The notes: generated by a model from the sequence alone, not told the origin. Counted from the stretch's first letter, positions 6,808 to 15,677 are shown. The stretch is DNA of 64,000 nt from Thiomicrospira cyclica ALM1 (GCF_000214825.1 NC_015581.1:1550001-1614000), one strand, 5' to 3'. A program made the numbers and translations.

Positions 6808-8003
6808 ACCGGCGCACCCGAATGATTGGCGGTCAGGTTGCCGCTAAAGGCTTGTTGTAAGAGGGATTGCTTGAATTCTTCGAGTGCGGCGATTTTTTGC
6901 TGGTAGATGGATTCGAGGTTCTGGCTAAGATTTTCTATTTCTTCAACCTGCTTAATAAGCGTGTCTTGTTCATCCGTAGATTTTGGGAAATAAATAACAA
7001 AGTCTTGAATCTGTTTTTTTGTTATAGCTTCCCTAGTAGCTCCTGAACCGCCAATCTTTAACAGACTGTCTTTGTATGCCTTTGAGGTCAAAAAGAAATT
7101 AAGTAACTTAGGCTTAATAATCGTACTAAAAGGTCTAATAATTGAAACATGCTGATTAACCCGCGCGGGCAAGTACGCTGAAGACATTAGACAACTCCGA
7201 GCGACTGATGCGCCTGTAATGTTAAGCAGAACATCATCCTTCTCAACTATAACATTGGAAAGTTTTGCTGCTTGCTCGTCATCAATAAACGCTAATTTAT
7301 TTGGCTCAAAAGACCTATCATGCACATTCATACTTCTGACAAGCGAAACCCCTTCAGTTTTATATGAACTTTGTCCACCTCTAGGGGTCGCGCCACTGCC
7401 AATTTTTAAAGTGATATCTTGAAGTCTTGCACTAACCCAACTCCTTTTTGGGAAACTAACTCGACTAAGAGCGCTATCAAAAATCTCGCGGGCGTTTTGG
7501 AGGTTTTGTTGGGCGATGGCTTTGGCTTGGTCAATCTGCTCAAACGCCGAATCCAAGATCTCCACAATCCGCTTTTGTTCTTCGAGAGAAGGGATAAGAA
7601 AATCAATATTTTCTATTTGATTTTTATTTATTGATGCAAAAACTGCGCCTTCACTTCCTTGAATTACGGCTTGTTTAGATAGTAAGCCATAATATAAGAA
7701 CTCCTTATTAACAGTTCTTCCAACTCTTATTGCAGCTAACCCCCTGCCTATGCATATTTTTTCTGTTGAAAAGTTTATTGGACCAACTGGTGCCCTTACA
7801 GACATTAAAACATCACCAGCCTCCGCCAGCTTAGTTACTTTTGTTGTCCAAGTAGTTGGAGCTCCAATAAATTTATTTCCGAAATCCTTTTTTCCCTGAT
7901 AAAACGGAACACCATCTCCTTTGTCGTTATAGAACTTTCCTTCCGGGGACTGTCCCGCAATTACTGTGCAAACCTCTCCCAGCTTCTTAACCTGCCAACT
8001 CAT
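6804..8003 (-). CDS. hsdS: Type I restriction-modification specificity subunit S (HsdS)
   Basis: The 399-aa DNA recognition subunit. Two target recognition domains are seen (about residues 1-145 and 190-345), each followed by a conserved helical spacer: ILDSAFEQIDQAKAIAQQNL (about 147-166) and the C-terminal IYQQKIAALEEFKQSLLQQ. The second domain starts with the usual W-x5-L-x-DI-T-LKIGSGATP pattern. Its start overlaps the hsdM stop (ATGA), giving translational coupling. The middle of the gene is more AT-rich than hsdM and hsdR, as expected for exchangeable recognition domains. The target sequence cannot be read from the protein. Confidence 0.92.
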   Translation of the reverse strand: MSWQVKKLGEVCTVIAGQSPEGKFYNDKGDGVPFYQGKKDFGNKFIGAPTTWTTKVTKLAEAGDVLMSVRAPVGPINFSTEKICIGRGLAAIRVGRTVNKEFLYYGLLSKQAVIQGSEGAVFASINKNQIENIDFLIPSLEEQKRIVEILDSAFEQIDQAKAIAQQNLQNAREIFDSALSRVSFPKRSWVSARLQDITLKIGSGATPRGGQSSYKTEGVSLVRSMNVHDRSFEPNKLAFIDDEQAAKLSNVIVEKDDVLLNITGASVARSCLMSSAYLPARVNQHVSIIRPFSTIIKPKLLNFFLTSKAYKDSLLKIGGSGATREAITKKQIQDFVIYFPKSTDEQDTLIKQVEEIENLSQNLESIYQQKIAALEEFKQSLLQQAFSGNLTANHSGAPV

Positions 8004-9457
8004 CCCAACAGCTCCCGGATATTGGCGAGGATGGCTTCGCTTTGCTGGTCGAGTTCACGTATCTCATCCATAATCTCTTGCGGGTCGCGGAGCGGCGCAT
8101 CTTCCGGTGCATTTGGATTTTTTACCGACAAGTCATAAGTGGTCAAATCAAGGTTTTGCACGGCTAACGACCAGGCCTGGTTGCCATCGGCAAAGGTTTT
8201 TTGCAGTTCAATAAACTCGCGCATATCCTGATCGTTAAGCGGATTGGTTTTGCCAAGACTGCGCCCTGGGTCTAGCTGGTAATACCAAATCTTATGGGTC
8301 GGTTCACCCTTGGTAAAAAACAACACCACGGTTTTTACGCCCGCGCCTAAAAAGGTTTTGGCAGGCATATCTAAAATGGTGTGCAAGTTGCAGTTTTCCA
8401 GCAATTCTTTGCGCAAGGCAATCGCGGCATTGTCGGTGTTAGAGAGAAAGGTGTTTTTAATCACTACCGCCGCGCGGCCACCGGGTTTGAGCATTTTAAT
8501 AAAGTGCTGTAAAAACAGAAACGCGGTTTCGCCGGTTTTAATCGGGAAGTTTTGTTGCACCTCGGGGCGCTCTTTACCGCCAAACGGCGGGTTGGCCAAA
8601 ATAATATCGTGGCGTTGACTCTGTTGAATGTCGGCTATGTTTTCCGCCAGGGTATTGGTGTGAATCACATTCGGCGCTTCGATGCCGTGCAGAATCATAT
8701 TCATAATCGCGATGACATACGCCAGCGATTTCTTTTCTTTGGCGTAGAAGGTTTTTTCTTGCAGGATTTTAAGGTCTTGCACCGTTAAGCCGGGTTGTTG
8801 GCGCAAGTAATCAAAGGCTTCGCACAAGAAGCCCGCCGAACCCGCCGCGCCATCATAAATGGTTTCACCAATTTTGGGGTTTAAGACTTGAATCATGGCG
8901 CGAATTAACGGACGCGGCGTGTAGTATTCGCCGCCGTTGCGCCCGGCATTACCCATGTTTTTAATTTTGACTTCGTAGAGGTGCGAGAGTTCGTGTTTTT
9001 CAGCTTGGGAGCGGAATTGCAGTTGATCGACTTTTTCCAGCGCATCACGCAATGAGTAGCCGCTTTGGATTTTGTTTTTAATCTCGCCGAAGATTTCGCC
9101 GATTTTATATTGAATGGTGTCGGGGCTGTCGGCACGTTGCTTGAAGGATTTTAAATAGGGAAACAGCTCGCCATCGACATAATCCATTAAGTCATCACCG
9201 GTAAGCGCGTTATTGTGGTCATAATTGCCTTGGACATCTTTCGGTGCCGCCCAATGTCCCCAGCGGTGTTGTTCGTCAATAATGTATTGATACTCACGAC
9301 CTTCGAGTTCGGCTTCTAGCGATTTGCTGTATTCCAGGTCGTCTAGGTATTTAAGAAACAGCATCCATGATGTTTGTTCGGTGTAGTCGAGTTCGCTGGA
9401 GCAACCGGCATCTTTGTGAAGAATGTCATCAATATTTTTAAAGGTTTGTTCGAACAT
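8000..9457 (-). CDS. hsdM: Type I restriction-modification methyltransferase subunit M (HsdM)
   Basis: A 485-aa N6-adenine methyltransferase. It has an N-terminal HsdM helical domain, the SAM-binding motif DGAAGSAGFL (about residue 202) and the catalytic motif NPPF (about 288, in ILANPPFGG), followed by FFTKG and the C-terminal tail that contacts HsdS. It is first in the operon hsdM-hsdS-abi-hsdR, with an AAGAG ribosome site. With HsdS it methylates host sites and so protects the host from HsdR. Confidence 0.95.
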   Translation of the reverse strand: MFEQTFKNIDDILHKDAGCSSELDYTEQTSWMLFLKYLDDLEYSKSLEAELEGREYQYIIDEQHRWGHWAAPKDVQGNYDHNNALTGDDLMDYVDGELFPYLKSFKQRADSPDTIQYKIGEIFGEIKNKIQSGYSLRDALEKVDQLQFRSQAEKHELSHLYEVKIKNMGNAGRNGGEYYTPRPLIRAMIQVLNPKIGETIYDGAAGSAGFLCEAFDYLRQQPGLTVQDLKILQEKTFYAKEKKSLAYVIAIMNMILHGIEAPNVIHTNTLAENIADIQQSQRHDIILANPPFGGKERPEVQQNFPIKTGETAFLFLQHFIKMLKPGGRAAVVIKNTFLSNTDNAAIALRKELLENCNLHTILDMPAKTFLGAGVKTVVLFFTKGEPTHKIWYYQLDPGRSLGKTNPLNDQDMREFIELQKTFADGNQAWSLAVQNLDLTTYDLSVKNPNAPEDAPLRDPQEIMDEIRELDQQSEAILANIRELLG

Positions 9458-9610
9458 AGGACTCTTTATAGGCTAGTAGGGTAGGTGACCGCAAAATACG
9501 CATTATTAGGCGTTTAGTTGGTCGATTTTACTAGCACCAGGACTGGTTGTCATGCCCTTTTGTAGTAAACAAGCAAAACTTTAAAATAGAATGCAAAAGA
9601 CGGGTTTCGA

Positions 9611-9705
9611 CAGCGAAAAACACTAAGCTGTTGATTTTTATGAATTCCAGGCATAAAAAAAGCGCCTTAAAGACGCTTAATTTATTGAAATGGTGGCTAC
9701 ACCGG
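9611..9705 (-). repeat. Right copy of tRNA-Met 3' end and terminator (putative attR)
   Basis: Partner of 1975-2069. It contains the last 15 bases of the intact tRNA-Met (9691-9705), its terminator and a 29-bp stretch (9611-9639) identical to the left copy. The island genes at 2.3-9.5 kb lie exactly between the two copies. Confidence 0.75.
9655..9676 (-). terminator. Intrinsic terminator of tRNA-Met
   Basis: On the minus strand GCGTCTT-T-AAGGCGC (one G-T wobble) is followed by seven T, 15 nt after the tRNA 3' end. Confidence 0.8.
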
Positions 9706-9767
9706 GATTCGAACCTGGGACCCCATCATTATGAGTGATGTGCTCTAACCAACTGAGCTATGTAGCC
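9691..9767 (-). tRNA. Elongator tRNA-Met (CAT)
   Basis: A 77-nt cloverleaf with acceptor GGCTACA/TGTAGCC, discriminator A, encoded CCA and anticodon CAT in CTCATAA. It is nearly identical to the E. coli elongator tRNA-Met, so I prefer this over tRNA-Ile2. Its 3' end is the apparent integration target of the defence island. Confidence 0.95.
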
Positions 9768-9780
9768 AAAAGATGGGCGT

Positions 9781-9808
9781 ATTATAAGGAAGTTTTAACG
9801 ATTGTCAA
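9781..9808 (-). promoter_or_regulatory. Promoter of tRNA-Met
   Basis: A perfect -35 TTGACA (9803-9808) and a perfect -10 TATAAT (9781-9786) are 16 bp apart, with the GC-rich discriminator ACGCCCA. It begins only 7 bp after the ychF stop codon. Confidence 0.85.
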
Positions 9809-9815
9809 AACATTC

Positions 9816-10907
9816 TTACACATTAAAACGGAAGTGCATTACGTCTCCGTCCTGCACAATATACTCCTTACCTTCAAGGCGTAACTTGCCCGCTTCTTTT
9901 GCGCCCTGCTCACCATTGTATTTTACATAGTCGTCATAAGCGGTTACTTCCGCACGAATAAAGCCTTTTTCAAAATCGGTATGAATAACACCAGCCGCTT
10001 GAGGTGCTGTTGCGCCGACTTTGACCGTCCAAGCACGCACTTCTTTCACACCAGCAGTAAAATAGGTTTGTAAGCCAAGCAAGCTATAACCGGCACGAAT
10101 GACCCGATTTAAACCCGGTTCTTCCAAACCCATCCCCTGAAGGAAATCGAGCTTATCCTCATCATCTAATTCCGCAATTTCAGACTCAATCGCCGCACAC
10201 ACAGGCACCACAGCGGCACCCTGTTCCTCAGCAAAAGCCGTAACCGCATCTAGGTAAGGGTTGTTTTCAAAACCGTCTTCATTCACGTTAGCGATATACA
10301 TCATCGGCTTAATCGTTAGCAAATGCAGGTCGTATAGCTCCGCCTGTTCTTCCTTAGTCAAGTCCAAGTTACGAACTAACGTGCCTTCAGCAATACCCGC
10401 CGAGACTTTTTCCAGCGTCGCTAAACGCGCTATCGCTTCTTTATTACCGGTTTTAGCGACACGTTGCACTTTTTGAATCGCTTTATCAATCGATTCCATA
10501 TCGGCCAAAACCAATTCGGTGTTAATAATCTCAATATCTGATAAGGGGTCAACCTTGCCGGCGACATGGACAATATCATCATTCTCAAAACAACGCACCA
10601 CCTGCGCTATTGCATCGGTTTCACGGATATTGGCTAAAAACTTATTACCTAACCCTTCACCCTTAGAAGCACCCGCAACCAGGCCTGCTATATCCACAAA
10701 CTCCATAGTGGCCGCCATAACCCGCTCCGGTTTTACCATTTCAGCCAACTTATCCTGACGAGAATCGGGTACAGGCACAATCCCTACGTTGGGTTCAATG
10801 GTACAAAAGGGGTAGTTTGCTGCGTCAATACCGGCATTGGTCAACGCATTAAATAAGGTTGATTTTCCAACATTAGGCAAACCAACAATGCCGCACTTAA
10901 TTCCCAT
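9816..10907 (-). CDS. ychF: Redox-responsive ATPase/GTPase YchF (OLA1 family)
   Basis: A 363-aa Obg-related P-loop NTPase that binds ribosomes and prefers ATP in known members. The G1 loop is GLPNVGKST (residues 9-17), the G3 region is [17 protein letters not shown], a coiled-coil helical insert is at about 130-200, and the C-terminal TGS domain ends in [15 protein letters not shown]. The ATG has AAGGA 8 bp upstream. It is third in the conserved unit rplY-pth-ychF on the minus strand and runs up to the tRNA-Met promoter. A CAGGCCTG palindrome encodes AGL here. Confidence 0.96.
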   Translation of the reverse strand: MGIKCGIVGLPNVGKSTLFNALTNAGIDAANYPFCTIEPNVGIVPVPDSRQDKLAEMVKPERVMAATMEFVDIAGLVAGASKGEGLGNKFLANIRETDAIAQVVRCFENDDIVHVAGKVDPLSDIEIINTELVLADMESIDKAIQKVQRVAKTGNKEAIARLATLEKVSAGIAEGTLVRNLDLTKEEQAELYDLHLLTIKPMMYIANVNEDGFENNPYLDAVTAFAEEQGAAVVPVCAAIESEIAELDDEDKLDFLQGMGLEEPGLNRVIRAGYSLLGLQTYFTAGVKEVRAWTVKVGATAPQAAGVIHTDFEKGFIRAEVTAYDDYVKYNGEQGAKEAGKLRLEGKEYIVQDGDVMHFRFNV

Positions 10908-10936
10908 GATAAGAGTCCTTGTAATCTGAAATGATA

Positions 10937-11524
10937 TTATTGAGTAGCAGGCCTGGTATGAAGCTGATTCATGGCCTTGGCAAAATCGCCCTTCACCACA
11001 TCGGCCATCACTCGTGTGGCATCATAAATCGCATCGTCAATGGCTTGACGATCGAGCTTAGAAGGGGCTTTGAGTACATAGTTTACGACGTCTTTACGAT
11101 CACCCGGATGATCAATACCCAGACGAAGTCGATGAAATCCAGGTCCACCTAATGCCGCAATCGTGTCTTTTAAACCATTATGGCCACCATGACCACCACC
11201 GGTTTTAAGTTTTGCAACACCAACCGGCAAATCAAGTTCATCATGCGCCACTAAAACAGCATCAACGGGAATGCGATAAAAGTTAGCGAGCGCCTGAATC
11301 GACTGGCCGGAACGATTCATAAAAGTTGCCGGTTTTAATAACCAGACGGGTTGATGGTCAATACTAATCTTTGCAACTAGCCCTAAAAATTTGGTCTCTG
11401 GACGAAACATCTCACCGGCTTGGCGCGCCATTTCCTCCACAAACCAAAAACCAGCGTTATGTCGGGTCTGTTCATATTGTTCACCTGGATTTCCCAAGCC
11501 GACAATGAGTTGTACAGAGGACAT
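10937..11524 (-). CDS. pth: Peptidyl-tRNA hydrolase
   Basis: A 195-aa cytosolic enzyme that frees tRNAs from prematurely dropped peptidyl-tRNA. Visible family marks: the [18 protein letters not shown] block with catalytic His22, [12 protein letters not shown], the HDELDLPVG loop and GGHNGLKD. It lies between rplY (44 bp upstream) and ychF (29 bp downstream), the usual gammaproteobacterial order. The C-terminal RPATQ is encoded by a copy of the CAGGCCTG palindrome (10948-10955). Confidence 0.96.
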   Translation of the reverse strand: MSSVQLIVGLGNPGEQYEQTRHNAGFWFVEEMARQAGEMFRPETKFLGLVAKISIDHQPVWLLKPATFMNRSGQSIQALANFYRIPVDAVLVAHDELDLPVGVAKLKTGGGHGGHNGLKDTIAALGGPGFHRLRLGIDHPGDRKDVVNYVLKAPSKLDRQAIDDAIYDATRVMADVVKGDFAKAMNQLHTRPATQ

Positions 11525-11568
11525 AAGCGCTGGTTCCTAGTCAACCTAGCTCCGAAGAGCCCAGGTTA

Positions 11569-12150
11569 TTAACGTCTAACTTTACCAATACCTACTACAG
11601 CTTGGTCATAGTCGGCACTGCCGTGTAACAATGCGACCACTTCAACACCTTTTGGCAATTGAAGATCAGATAAACGTAAGCTTTCACCCGCTTCCATGCC
11701 TGAAACATCAATTTCAATAGCTGTAGGTAGGTTTTTAGCTGAACAACGAACTTCAACTGTTTTCTGGAAGAATGTCATCAAACCGCCCAACTTAACGCCC
11801 GGTGCTTTTGCCGAACCAACGAACTTAATGGGTACACGCTTAACAACACGACCGTTATCAGTCACACGTTGTAAGTCGATGTGCATCACGTCAGCACGTG
11901 CTGGGTGACGCTGCATGTCTTTAATAACGACGCTTTCTTTACTTGCGCCTTCAACATCAACCGTCAAAATTGTGTTGTAAATGTCGTTATTCATCAAGGT
12001 TTTTTTTACAAAATTGGCATCCAAGGTGACTGAAACGGCGTCCTTGTCACCCCCATAAATGATACCTGGGATTTGGCCCGTATGACGAAGGCGGCGGCTC
12101 GCACCTTTCCCCTCAGTCGAACGAACTTTAGCTGTCCATAATGCGCTCAT
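11569..12150 (-). CDS. rplY: 50S ribosomal protein L25 (long Ctc/TL5 form)
   Basis: A 193-aa 5S rRNA-binding protein. The N-terminal L25 barrel (residues 1-95, with EGKGASRRLRHTGQIPGIIYGG split across its first strands) is followed by the Ctc/TL5 C-terminal beta domain (about 96-193). The short E. coli L25 lacks that second domain, so this is the long general-stress type common in other bacteria. It is first in the rplY-pth-ychF unit and has its own promoter at 12224-12252. Confidence 0.95.
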   Translation of the reverse strand: MSALWTAKVRSTEGKGASRRLRHTGQIPGIIYGGDKDAVSVTLDANFVKKTLMNNDIYNTILTVDVEGASKESVVIKDMQRHPARADVMHIDLQRVTDNGRVVKRVPIKFVGSAKAPGVKLGGLMTFFQKTVEVRCSAKNLPTAIEIDVSGMEAGESLRLSDLQLPKGVEVVALLHGSADYDQAVVGIGKVRR

Positions 12151-12223
12151 AGCGTTACTCCATCAATGAGGTTGCCCTCGTTACAAAAACTTCTACCCGC
12201 GACCAGGCAAAAATAAAGGGCGT

Positions 12224-12252
12224 ATTATACTGGTTTAATACTCAATCGCCAA
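12224..12252 (-). promoter_or_regulatory. Promoter of rplY-pth-ychF
   Basis: On the minus strand -35 TTGGCG (12247-12252), a 17-bp spacer and -10 TATAAT (12224-12229) are followed by ACGCCC, the same discriminator as the tRNA promoters nearby. Confidence 0.65.
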
Positions 12253-12283
12253 TACTTTTCAGATACTTAGCTAAATTAGACGG

Positions 12284-12319
12284 CTAAAAACAACAAACCC
12301 CGCGACATGCGGGGTTTGT
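12284..12319 (-). terminator. Intrinsic terminator of prs
   Basis: A perfect 11-bp stem, ACAAACCCCGC/GCGGGGTTTGT, with a 5-base loop is followed on the minus strand by TGTTTTT. Confidence 0.85.
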
Positions 12320-12345
12320 AATCTGTTCTGAGGCTAAGTTAAAAA

Positions 12346-13311
12346 TCACATCGCCGGCATCAGTGCGGTAACAGACTCTTCGTTGTTCACACGGCGAATG
12401 GTTTCACCTAAAATATTAGCCACAGATACTTGACGAATTTTTTCGCACTCCATCGCATCCAAAGATTGTGGGATGGTATCGGTCACCACAAGCTCTTTTA
12501 ATTTTGATTTGCGAATATTTTCCACCGCAGGGCCTGACAATACCGCATGCGTAGCATAAGCAGTAACGCTTTTTGCACCATTTTCCATTAAGGCAGCGGC
12601 CGCTTTACACAGCGTACCAGCGGTATCGACCATATCATCAACAATAATACAGTCACGACCTCTAACATCACCGATAACATTCATTACCTGTGACACATTC
12701 GCTTTTGGTCGGCGCTTGTCGATAATGGCTAGGTCGGCATCAAGCGCCTTAGCAACAGCACGAGCTCGCACTACACCGCCCACATCGGGGGAAACCACCG
12801 CGATATTTGATACCTCAGAGCCCGATTGCGCCAACATGTCTTCAACCAGTACCGGCGAGGCATAGATGTTATCAACAGGAATATCGAAAAATCCTTGTAT
12901 TTGATCGGAATGCAGGTCAATGGTGATCATACGATCAGCACCGGCTACGGTAATCATATCAGCGGCCAAGCGTGCTGTAATCGGCACACGCGCTGAATGC
13001 GGACGACGATCCTGACGAGCAAAACCGTAATAAGGCACAACGGCGGTGATGCGTTTTGCTGATGCACGTTTAAGTGCATCAATCATCACTAGCATTTCCA
13101 TCAAGTTGACAGCAGGCTCAGGCGTACAGGTCGGTTGCAATACATAGACATCTTTACCACGAACAGATTCGGTGATTTGAACCATGATTTCGCCGTCACT
13201 AAAACGACCTACATTTGCTTGACCCAAGGGTTGGTCCAGGTAGAGGGAGATTCTCTCGGCAAGAGTGACATTCGCATTACCCGCAAATATCATGACGCTT
13301 TTGTTAGCCAT
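12346..13311 (-). CDS. prs: Ribose-phosphate pyrophosphokinase (PRPP synthetase)
   Basis: A 321-aa enzyme that makes PRPP from ribose 5-phosphate and ATP for nucleotide, His, Trp and NAD synthesis. Seen: [12 protein letters not shown], the ATP/flexible loop [10 protein letters not shown], the metal and ribose site [12 protein letters not shown], and the PRPP loop [14 protein letters not shown]. The ATG has GGAG 11 bp upstream, after tRNA-Gln. In many gammaproteobacteria ispE lies just upstream of tRNA-Gln and prs; here it does not. Confidence 0.97.
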   Translation of the reverse strand: MANKSVMIFAGNANVTLAERISLYLDQPLGQANVGRFSDGEIMVQITESVRGKDVYVLQPTCTPEPAVNLMEMLVMIDALKRASAKRITAVVPYYGFARQDRRPHSARVPITARLAADMITVAGADRMITIDLHSDQIQGFFDIPVDNIYASPVLVEDMLAQSGSEVSNIAVVSPDVGGVVRARAVAKALDADLAIIDKRRPKANVSQVMNVIGDVRGRDCIIVDDMVDTAGTLCKAAAALMENGAKSVTAYATHAVLSGPAVENIRKSKLKELVVTDTIPQSLDAMECEKIRQVSVANILGETIRRVNNEESVTALMPAM

Positions 13312-13360
13312 ATAATGGCAGCTCCTGTGGAGGAATAGAATTCTTTATGCGGATGAGAGA

Positions 13361-13435
13361 TGGCTGGGCTGGAAGGATTCGAACCTTCGCATGACGGGAT
13401 CAAAACCCGCTGCCTTACCGCTTGGCTACAGCCCA
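13361..13435 (-). tRNA. tRNA-Gln (TTG)
   Basis: A 75-nt cloverleaf with acceptor TGGGCTG/CAGCCCA, encoded CCA and anticodon TTG in TTTTGAT. It lies 49 bp before prs and has no terminator between, so tRNA and prs are probably co-transcribed and processed. Confidence 0.95.
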
Positions 13436-13441
13436 ATATCT

Positions 13442-13489
13442 CTGTCCGAAGACAGGTGCGTATTATGCCAAGATCTGACAAAACTGCAA
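13442..13489 (-). promoter_or_regulatory. Promoter and leader hairpin of tRNA-Gln/prs
   Basis: On the minus strand -35 TTGCAG (13484-13489), a 16-bp spacer and -10 CATAAT (13462-13467) are followed by ACGCACC. A CTGTC-TTCG-GACAG hairpin (13442-13455) follows, an extra-stable UUCG tetraloop just before the tRNA. Confidence 0.65.
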
Positions 13490-13570
13490 GCGCATTTTTA
13501 AAAAAACTGTAAAAAATTTGTCTTTATCAGGACGAGTTGTATGGCCGGACACCCTACAAATCACACAAAC

Positions 13571-13599
13571 AAAAAAGCCAGCAATCATGCTGGCTTTTT
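13571..13599 (-). terminator. Intrinsic terminator of rpsT
   Basis: The stem AAAGCCAGCA/TGCTGGCTTT with a short loop is followed by T-runs on both strands. On the minus strand it follows the rpsT stop by about 20 nt. Confidence 0.85.
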
Positions 13600-13621
13600 C
13601 AAAACAACAACCCACTGTGTA

Positions 13622-13885
13622 TTAAGCGATAGCTTTAATACGTGCGTTGATACGGCTCTTAGAACGTGCCGCCTTGTTCTTTTCAATGATGCCTTTACGC
13701 GCCATTTTATCTAACTTAGACTGCGCTGCTACAAACAAGCTACGCGCTTGCTCTTTGTCACCACTGTTAATAGCTGCTAATACTTTTTTAACGGCTGTAC
13801 GCATATCTGAACGCTGTGATGCGTTACGTAAACGACGAACTTCTGCTTGCTTAGCGCGCTTTGCTGCTTGTGCTGTATTGGCCAC
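13622..13885 (-). CDS. rpsT: 30S ribosomal protein S20
   Basis: An 87-aa helical 16S rRNA-binding protein, exactly the E. coli length. I start it at the GTG at 13885 (MANTAQAAKRAKQAE) because GGAG lies 7 bp upstream; the longer TTG frame would include that ribosome site. A non-ATG start matches the family, since E. coli rpsT uses UUG and is autoregulated at translation. The roughly 100-nt leader between the promoter and start leaves room for that control. Confidence 0.95.
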   Translation of the reverse strand: MANTAQAAKRAKQAEVRRLRNASQRSDMRTAVKKVLAAINSGDKEQARSLFVAAQSKLDKMARKGIIEKNKAARSKSRINARIKAIA

Positions 13886-13994
13886 AATATTCTCCAAAAA
13901 TCGGTAAAAATCTAAAGTAAACCTGGGTTTTATTTAAGTTGTCAGATTCACAACTCAGCCAGAAAAATACCATAGGGTTTGAAAGGATTGCGTG

Positions 13995-14022
13995 ATTATA
14001 CCTGTCTTATCCACAAGGTCAA
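13995..14022 (-). promoter_or_regulatory. Promoter of rpsT
   Basis: On the minus strand -35 TTGACC (14017-14022), a 16-bp spacer and a perfect -10 TATAAT (13995-14000), about 110 bp before the GTG start. Confidence 0.75.
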
Positions 14023-14036
14023 GCGATGAGACACAA

Positions 14037-14507
14037 TTATTCGCGATGATAAGGATGATTTTGCAATACCGACCAGGCCCGATAAATCTGCTCGGCCAAA
14101 AGGACTCTCACCAAAGGATGCGGCAGTGTTAAATGTGACAAGCTCCACATCCAACTCGCTTGCTCACGAATCGACTCATCTAAACCATCCGGACCGCCTA
14201 CTACCAGCGCGATGTCCTGGCCACCGCCCAACCATTCAGCCAGCTTATCAGCGAGTTTTAGCGTGGTGGGCTGGACACCTTTTTCATCCAGCACAATTAA
14301 GCGCGCCTGCTTTGGCACAGCGGCCAAAATACGCTTGGCCTCCTCAGTTTTGTATTGGGCAACCGAGCCTGTCTTTCCCCTCAGTGCCATGGGTAGTTCA
14401 ATCAAATTCAAGCTACAGCTTTTAGGTAGGCGTTTGGCGTAATCTTGGTAAGCGTCTTGCACCCATTTAGGCATTTTCTGCCCCACACAAATCAAATGAA
14501 TAATCAT
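14037..14507 (-). CDS. rlmH: 23S rRNA pseudouridine-1915 N3-methyltransferase RlmH
   Basis: A 156-aa SPOUT methyltransferase that modifies pseudouridine 1915 in helix 69 of 23S rRNA. It opens with the family MIIHLICVGQKMPKWV and has the SAM knot LVVGGPDGLDESIREQA and LSHLTLPHPLVRVLLAEQIYRA. The usual E. coli length is 155 aa. It follows rsfS by 2 bp, the conserved rsfS-rlmH pair. Confidence 0.96.
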   Translation of the reverse strand: MIIHLICVGQKMPKWVQDAYQDYAKRLPKSCSLNLIELPMALRGKTGSVAQYKTEEAKRILAAVPKQARLIVLDEKGVQPTTLKLADKLAEWLGGGQDIALVVGGPDGLDESIREQASWMWSLSHLTLPHPLVRVLLAEQIYRAWSVLQNHPYHRE

Positions 14508-14509
14508 GA

Positions 14510-14872
14510 TTATGCGTGAGACGAATCCGCCACTGGCTTAGGAGCGTCGTCTTTAACCTGCCACAACTTTTCTAATGAATAATAGGCGCGAGCCTGCTCG
14601 GTCATAACATGGACTACTATATTGCCATGATCTACCAGCATCCATTCTGGCTGTGGGCCACTTTCGGCACCCAAACACGGATCATTGGCTTCCTTAAAGG
14701 CTTGCTCCACCATGCCACCAAGGGCTTTAACATGGGTGGTTGAAGTACCAGTCGCCACCACCATACAATCGGTAAAACTCGCCAAACCAGTCACATCAAT
14801 CACTTGAATATCTCGGGCTTTGCCATCGTCAAGTGTTTTGGTGACCAGCTCAATTGCTGCATTTAATTCCAT
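14510..14872 (-). CDS. rsfS: Ribosomal silencing factor RsfS
   Basis: A 120-aa protein from the ATG at 14872, chosen because AAGGATAGCT precedes it and the sequence then begins MELNAAIELVTKTLDDGKAR as in the family. RsfS binds L14 and blocks subunit joining in starvation. The core DIQVIDVTGLASFTDCMVVA and the G-x-QPEWMLVDHGNIVVHVM block are present. It overlaps the end of nadD by 23 bp and is followed by rlmH, so nadD-rsfS-rlmH form one operon. Confidence 0.94.
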   Translation of the reverse strand: MELNAAIELVTKTLDDGKARDIQVIDVTGLASFTDCMVVATGTSTTHVKALGGMVEQAFKEANDPCLGAESGPQPEWMLVDHGNIVVHVMTEQARAYYSLEKLWQVKDDAPKPVADSSHA

Positions 14873-15548
14873 AGCTATCCTTTTGATAGAGCTTGTTTGT
14901 ATAAATAAAATCTTGCACCGCACTTGGCACCAAGCCGTCGATGGGGTGATTATGTTGGATTAAATCACGGATTTGCGTCGCGCTCAAATCCAATTGCGTA
15001 ACCGCCAAATCCAGCAACTGCCCCGCGGGTTGCGAAAACACGCGCACTTGCCGTTTTGCCAACAAGTCGGCAAGCTCGCCCGTATCCGGCAGTTGCTCGC
15101 CTGGGCGATGCATAATCGCAATATTGGCCAGGGTTAAAATTCGTTGCCATTGGTGCCAGTGTAAAAATTTCGCAAACGCATCCACCCCCATCATTAGCAC
15201 CAGGCCTGCTGCTGGAAAACGCTGTTTAAGGCGGGTTAAGGTATCGACCATGTAAGAAGGCCCTTGTCGATCTAACTCGGTTGAATCGAACACAAATGCC
15301 GGCTGATCAGCAATGGCCAACTTCACCATCTGAGCGCGCTGTGTTGAAGACACTTGGGGAATCCCACGATGAACCGGTTGATAGCAAGGAATAAAATGAA
15401 TGCGCGTTAATCCCAGCTGTTCTAACACATCTTGGGCGGGGCGCAAATGACCATAATGAATCGGATCAAAGGTGCCACCAAACACACCCATCCATTCGAT
15501 GTTTTGTTTATCGACTTGCTTAGCAGGCCTGGTTATTGCCACTCGCAT
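14850..15548 (-). CDS. nadD: Nicotinate-nucleotide adenylyltransferase
   Basis: A 232-aa enzyme that adenylates nicotinate mononucleotide in NAD synthesis. The nucleotidyltransferase motif GGTFDPIHYGH is at residues 24-34, and SATQIRDLIQ closes the active site near the C-terminus. The first 19 residues are an extension compared with many NadD proteins. They include a CAGGCCTG palindrome (TRPAK), so the true start could be the Met at residue 20; neither start has well-spaced ribosome bases. It is coupled to rsfS. Confidence 0.93.
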   Translation of the reverse strand: MRVAITRPAKQVDKQNIEWMGVFGGTFDPIHYGHLRPAQDVLEQLGLTRIHFIPCYQPVHRGIPQVSSTQRAQMVKLAIADQPAFVFDSTELDRQGPSYMVDTLTRLKQRFPAAGLVLMMGVDAFAKFLHWHQWQRILTLANIAIMHRPGEQLPDTGELADLLAKRQVRVFSQPAGQLLDLAVTQLDLSATQIRDLIQHNHPIDGLVPSAVQDFIYTNKLYQKDSYGIKCSN

Positions 15549-15677
15549 CCCTTAGTATAATGTGATGAATTCTCGTATTATACCTCACGACCGGCATTGC
15601 AGTGCCGCTGAAACCCCGTTGGGAATGCTCTATCTAGTAACCCAACAACAACAACTATGAACATCAACTAACTTGGA

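Noticed and set aside
9547-9738. A 63-aa plus-strand frame across the hsdM upstream region and tRNA-Met
   Set aside because: It reads through the tRNA-Met terminator and half of the tRNA gene on the opposite strand. It has no family resemblance or ribosome site, so it is not a gene.
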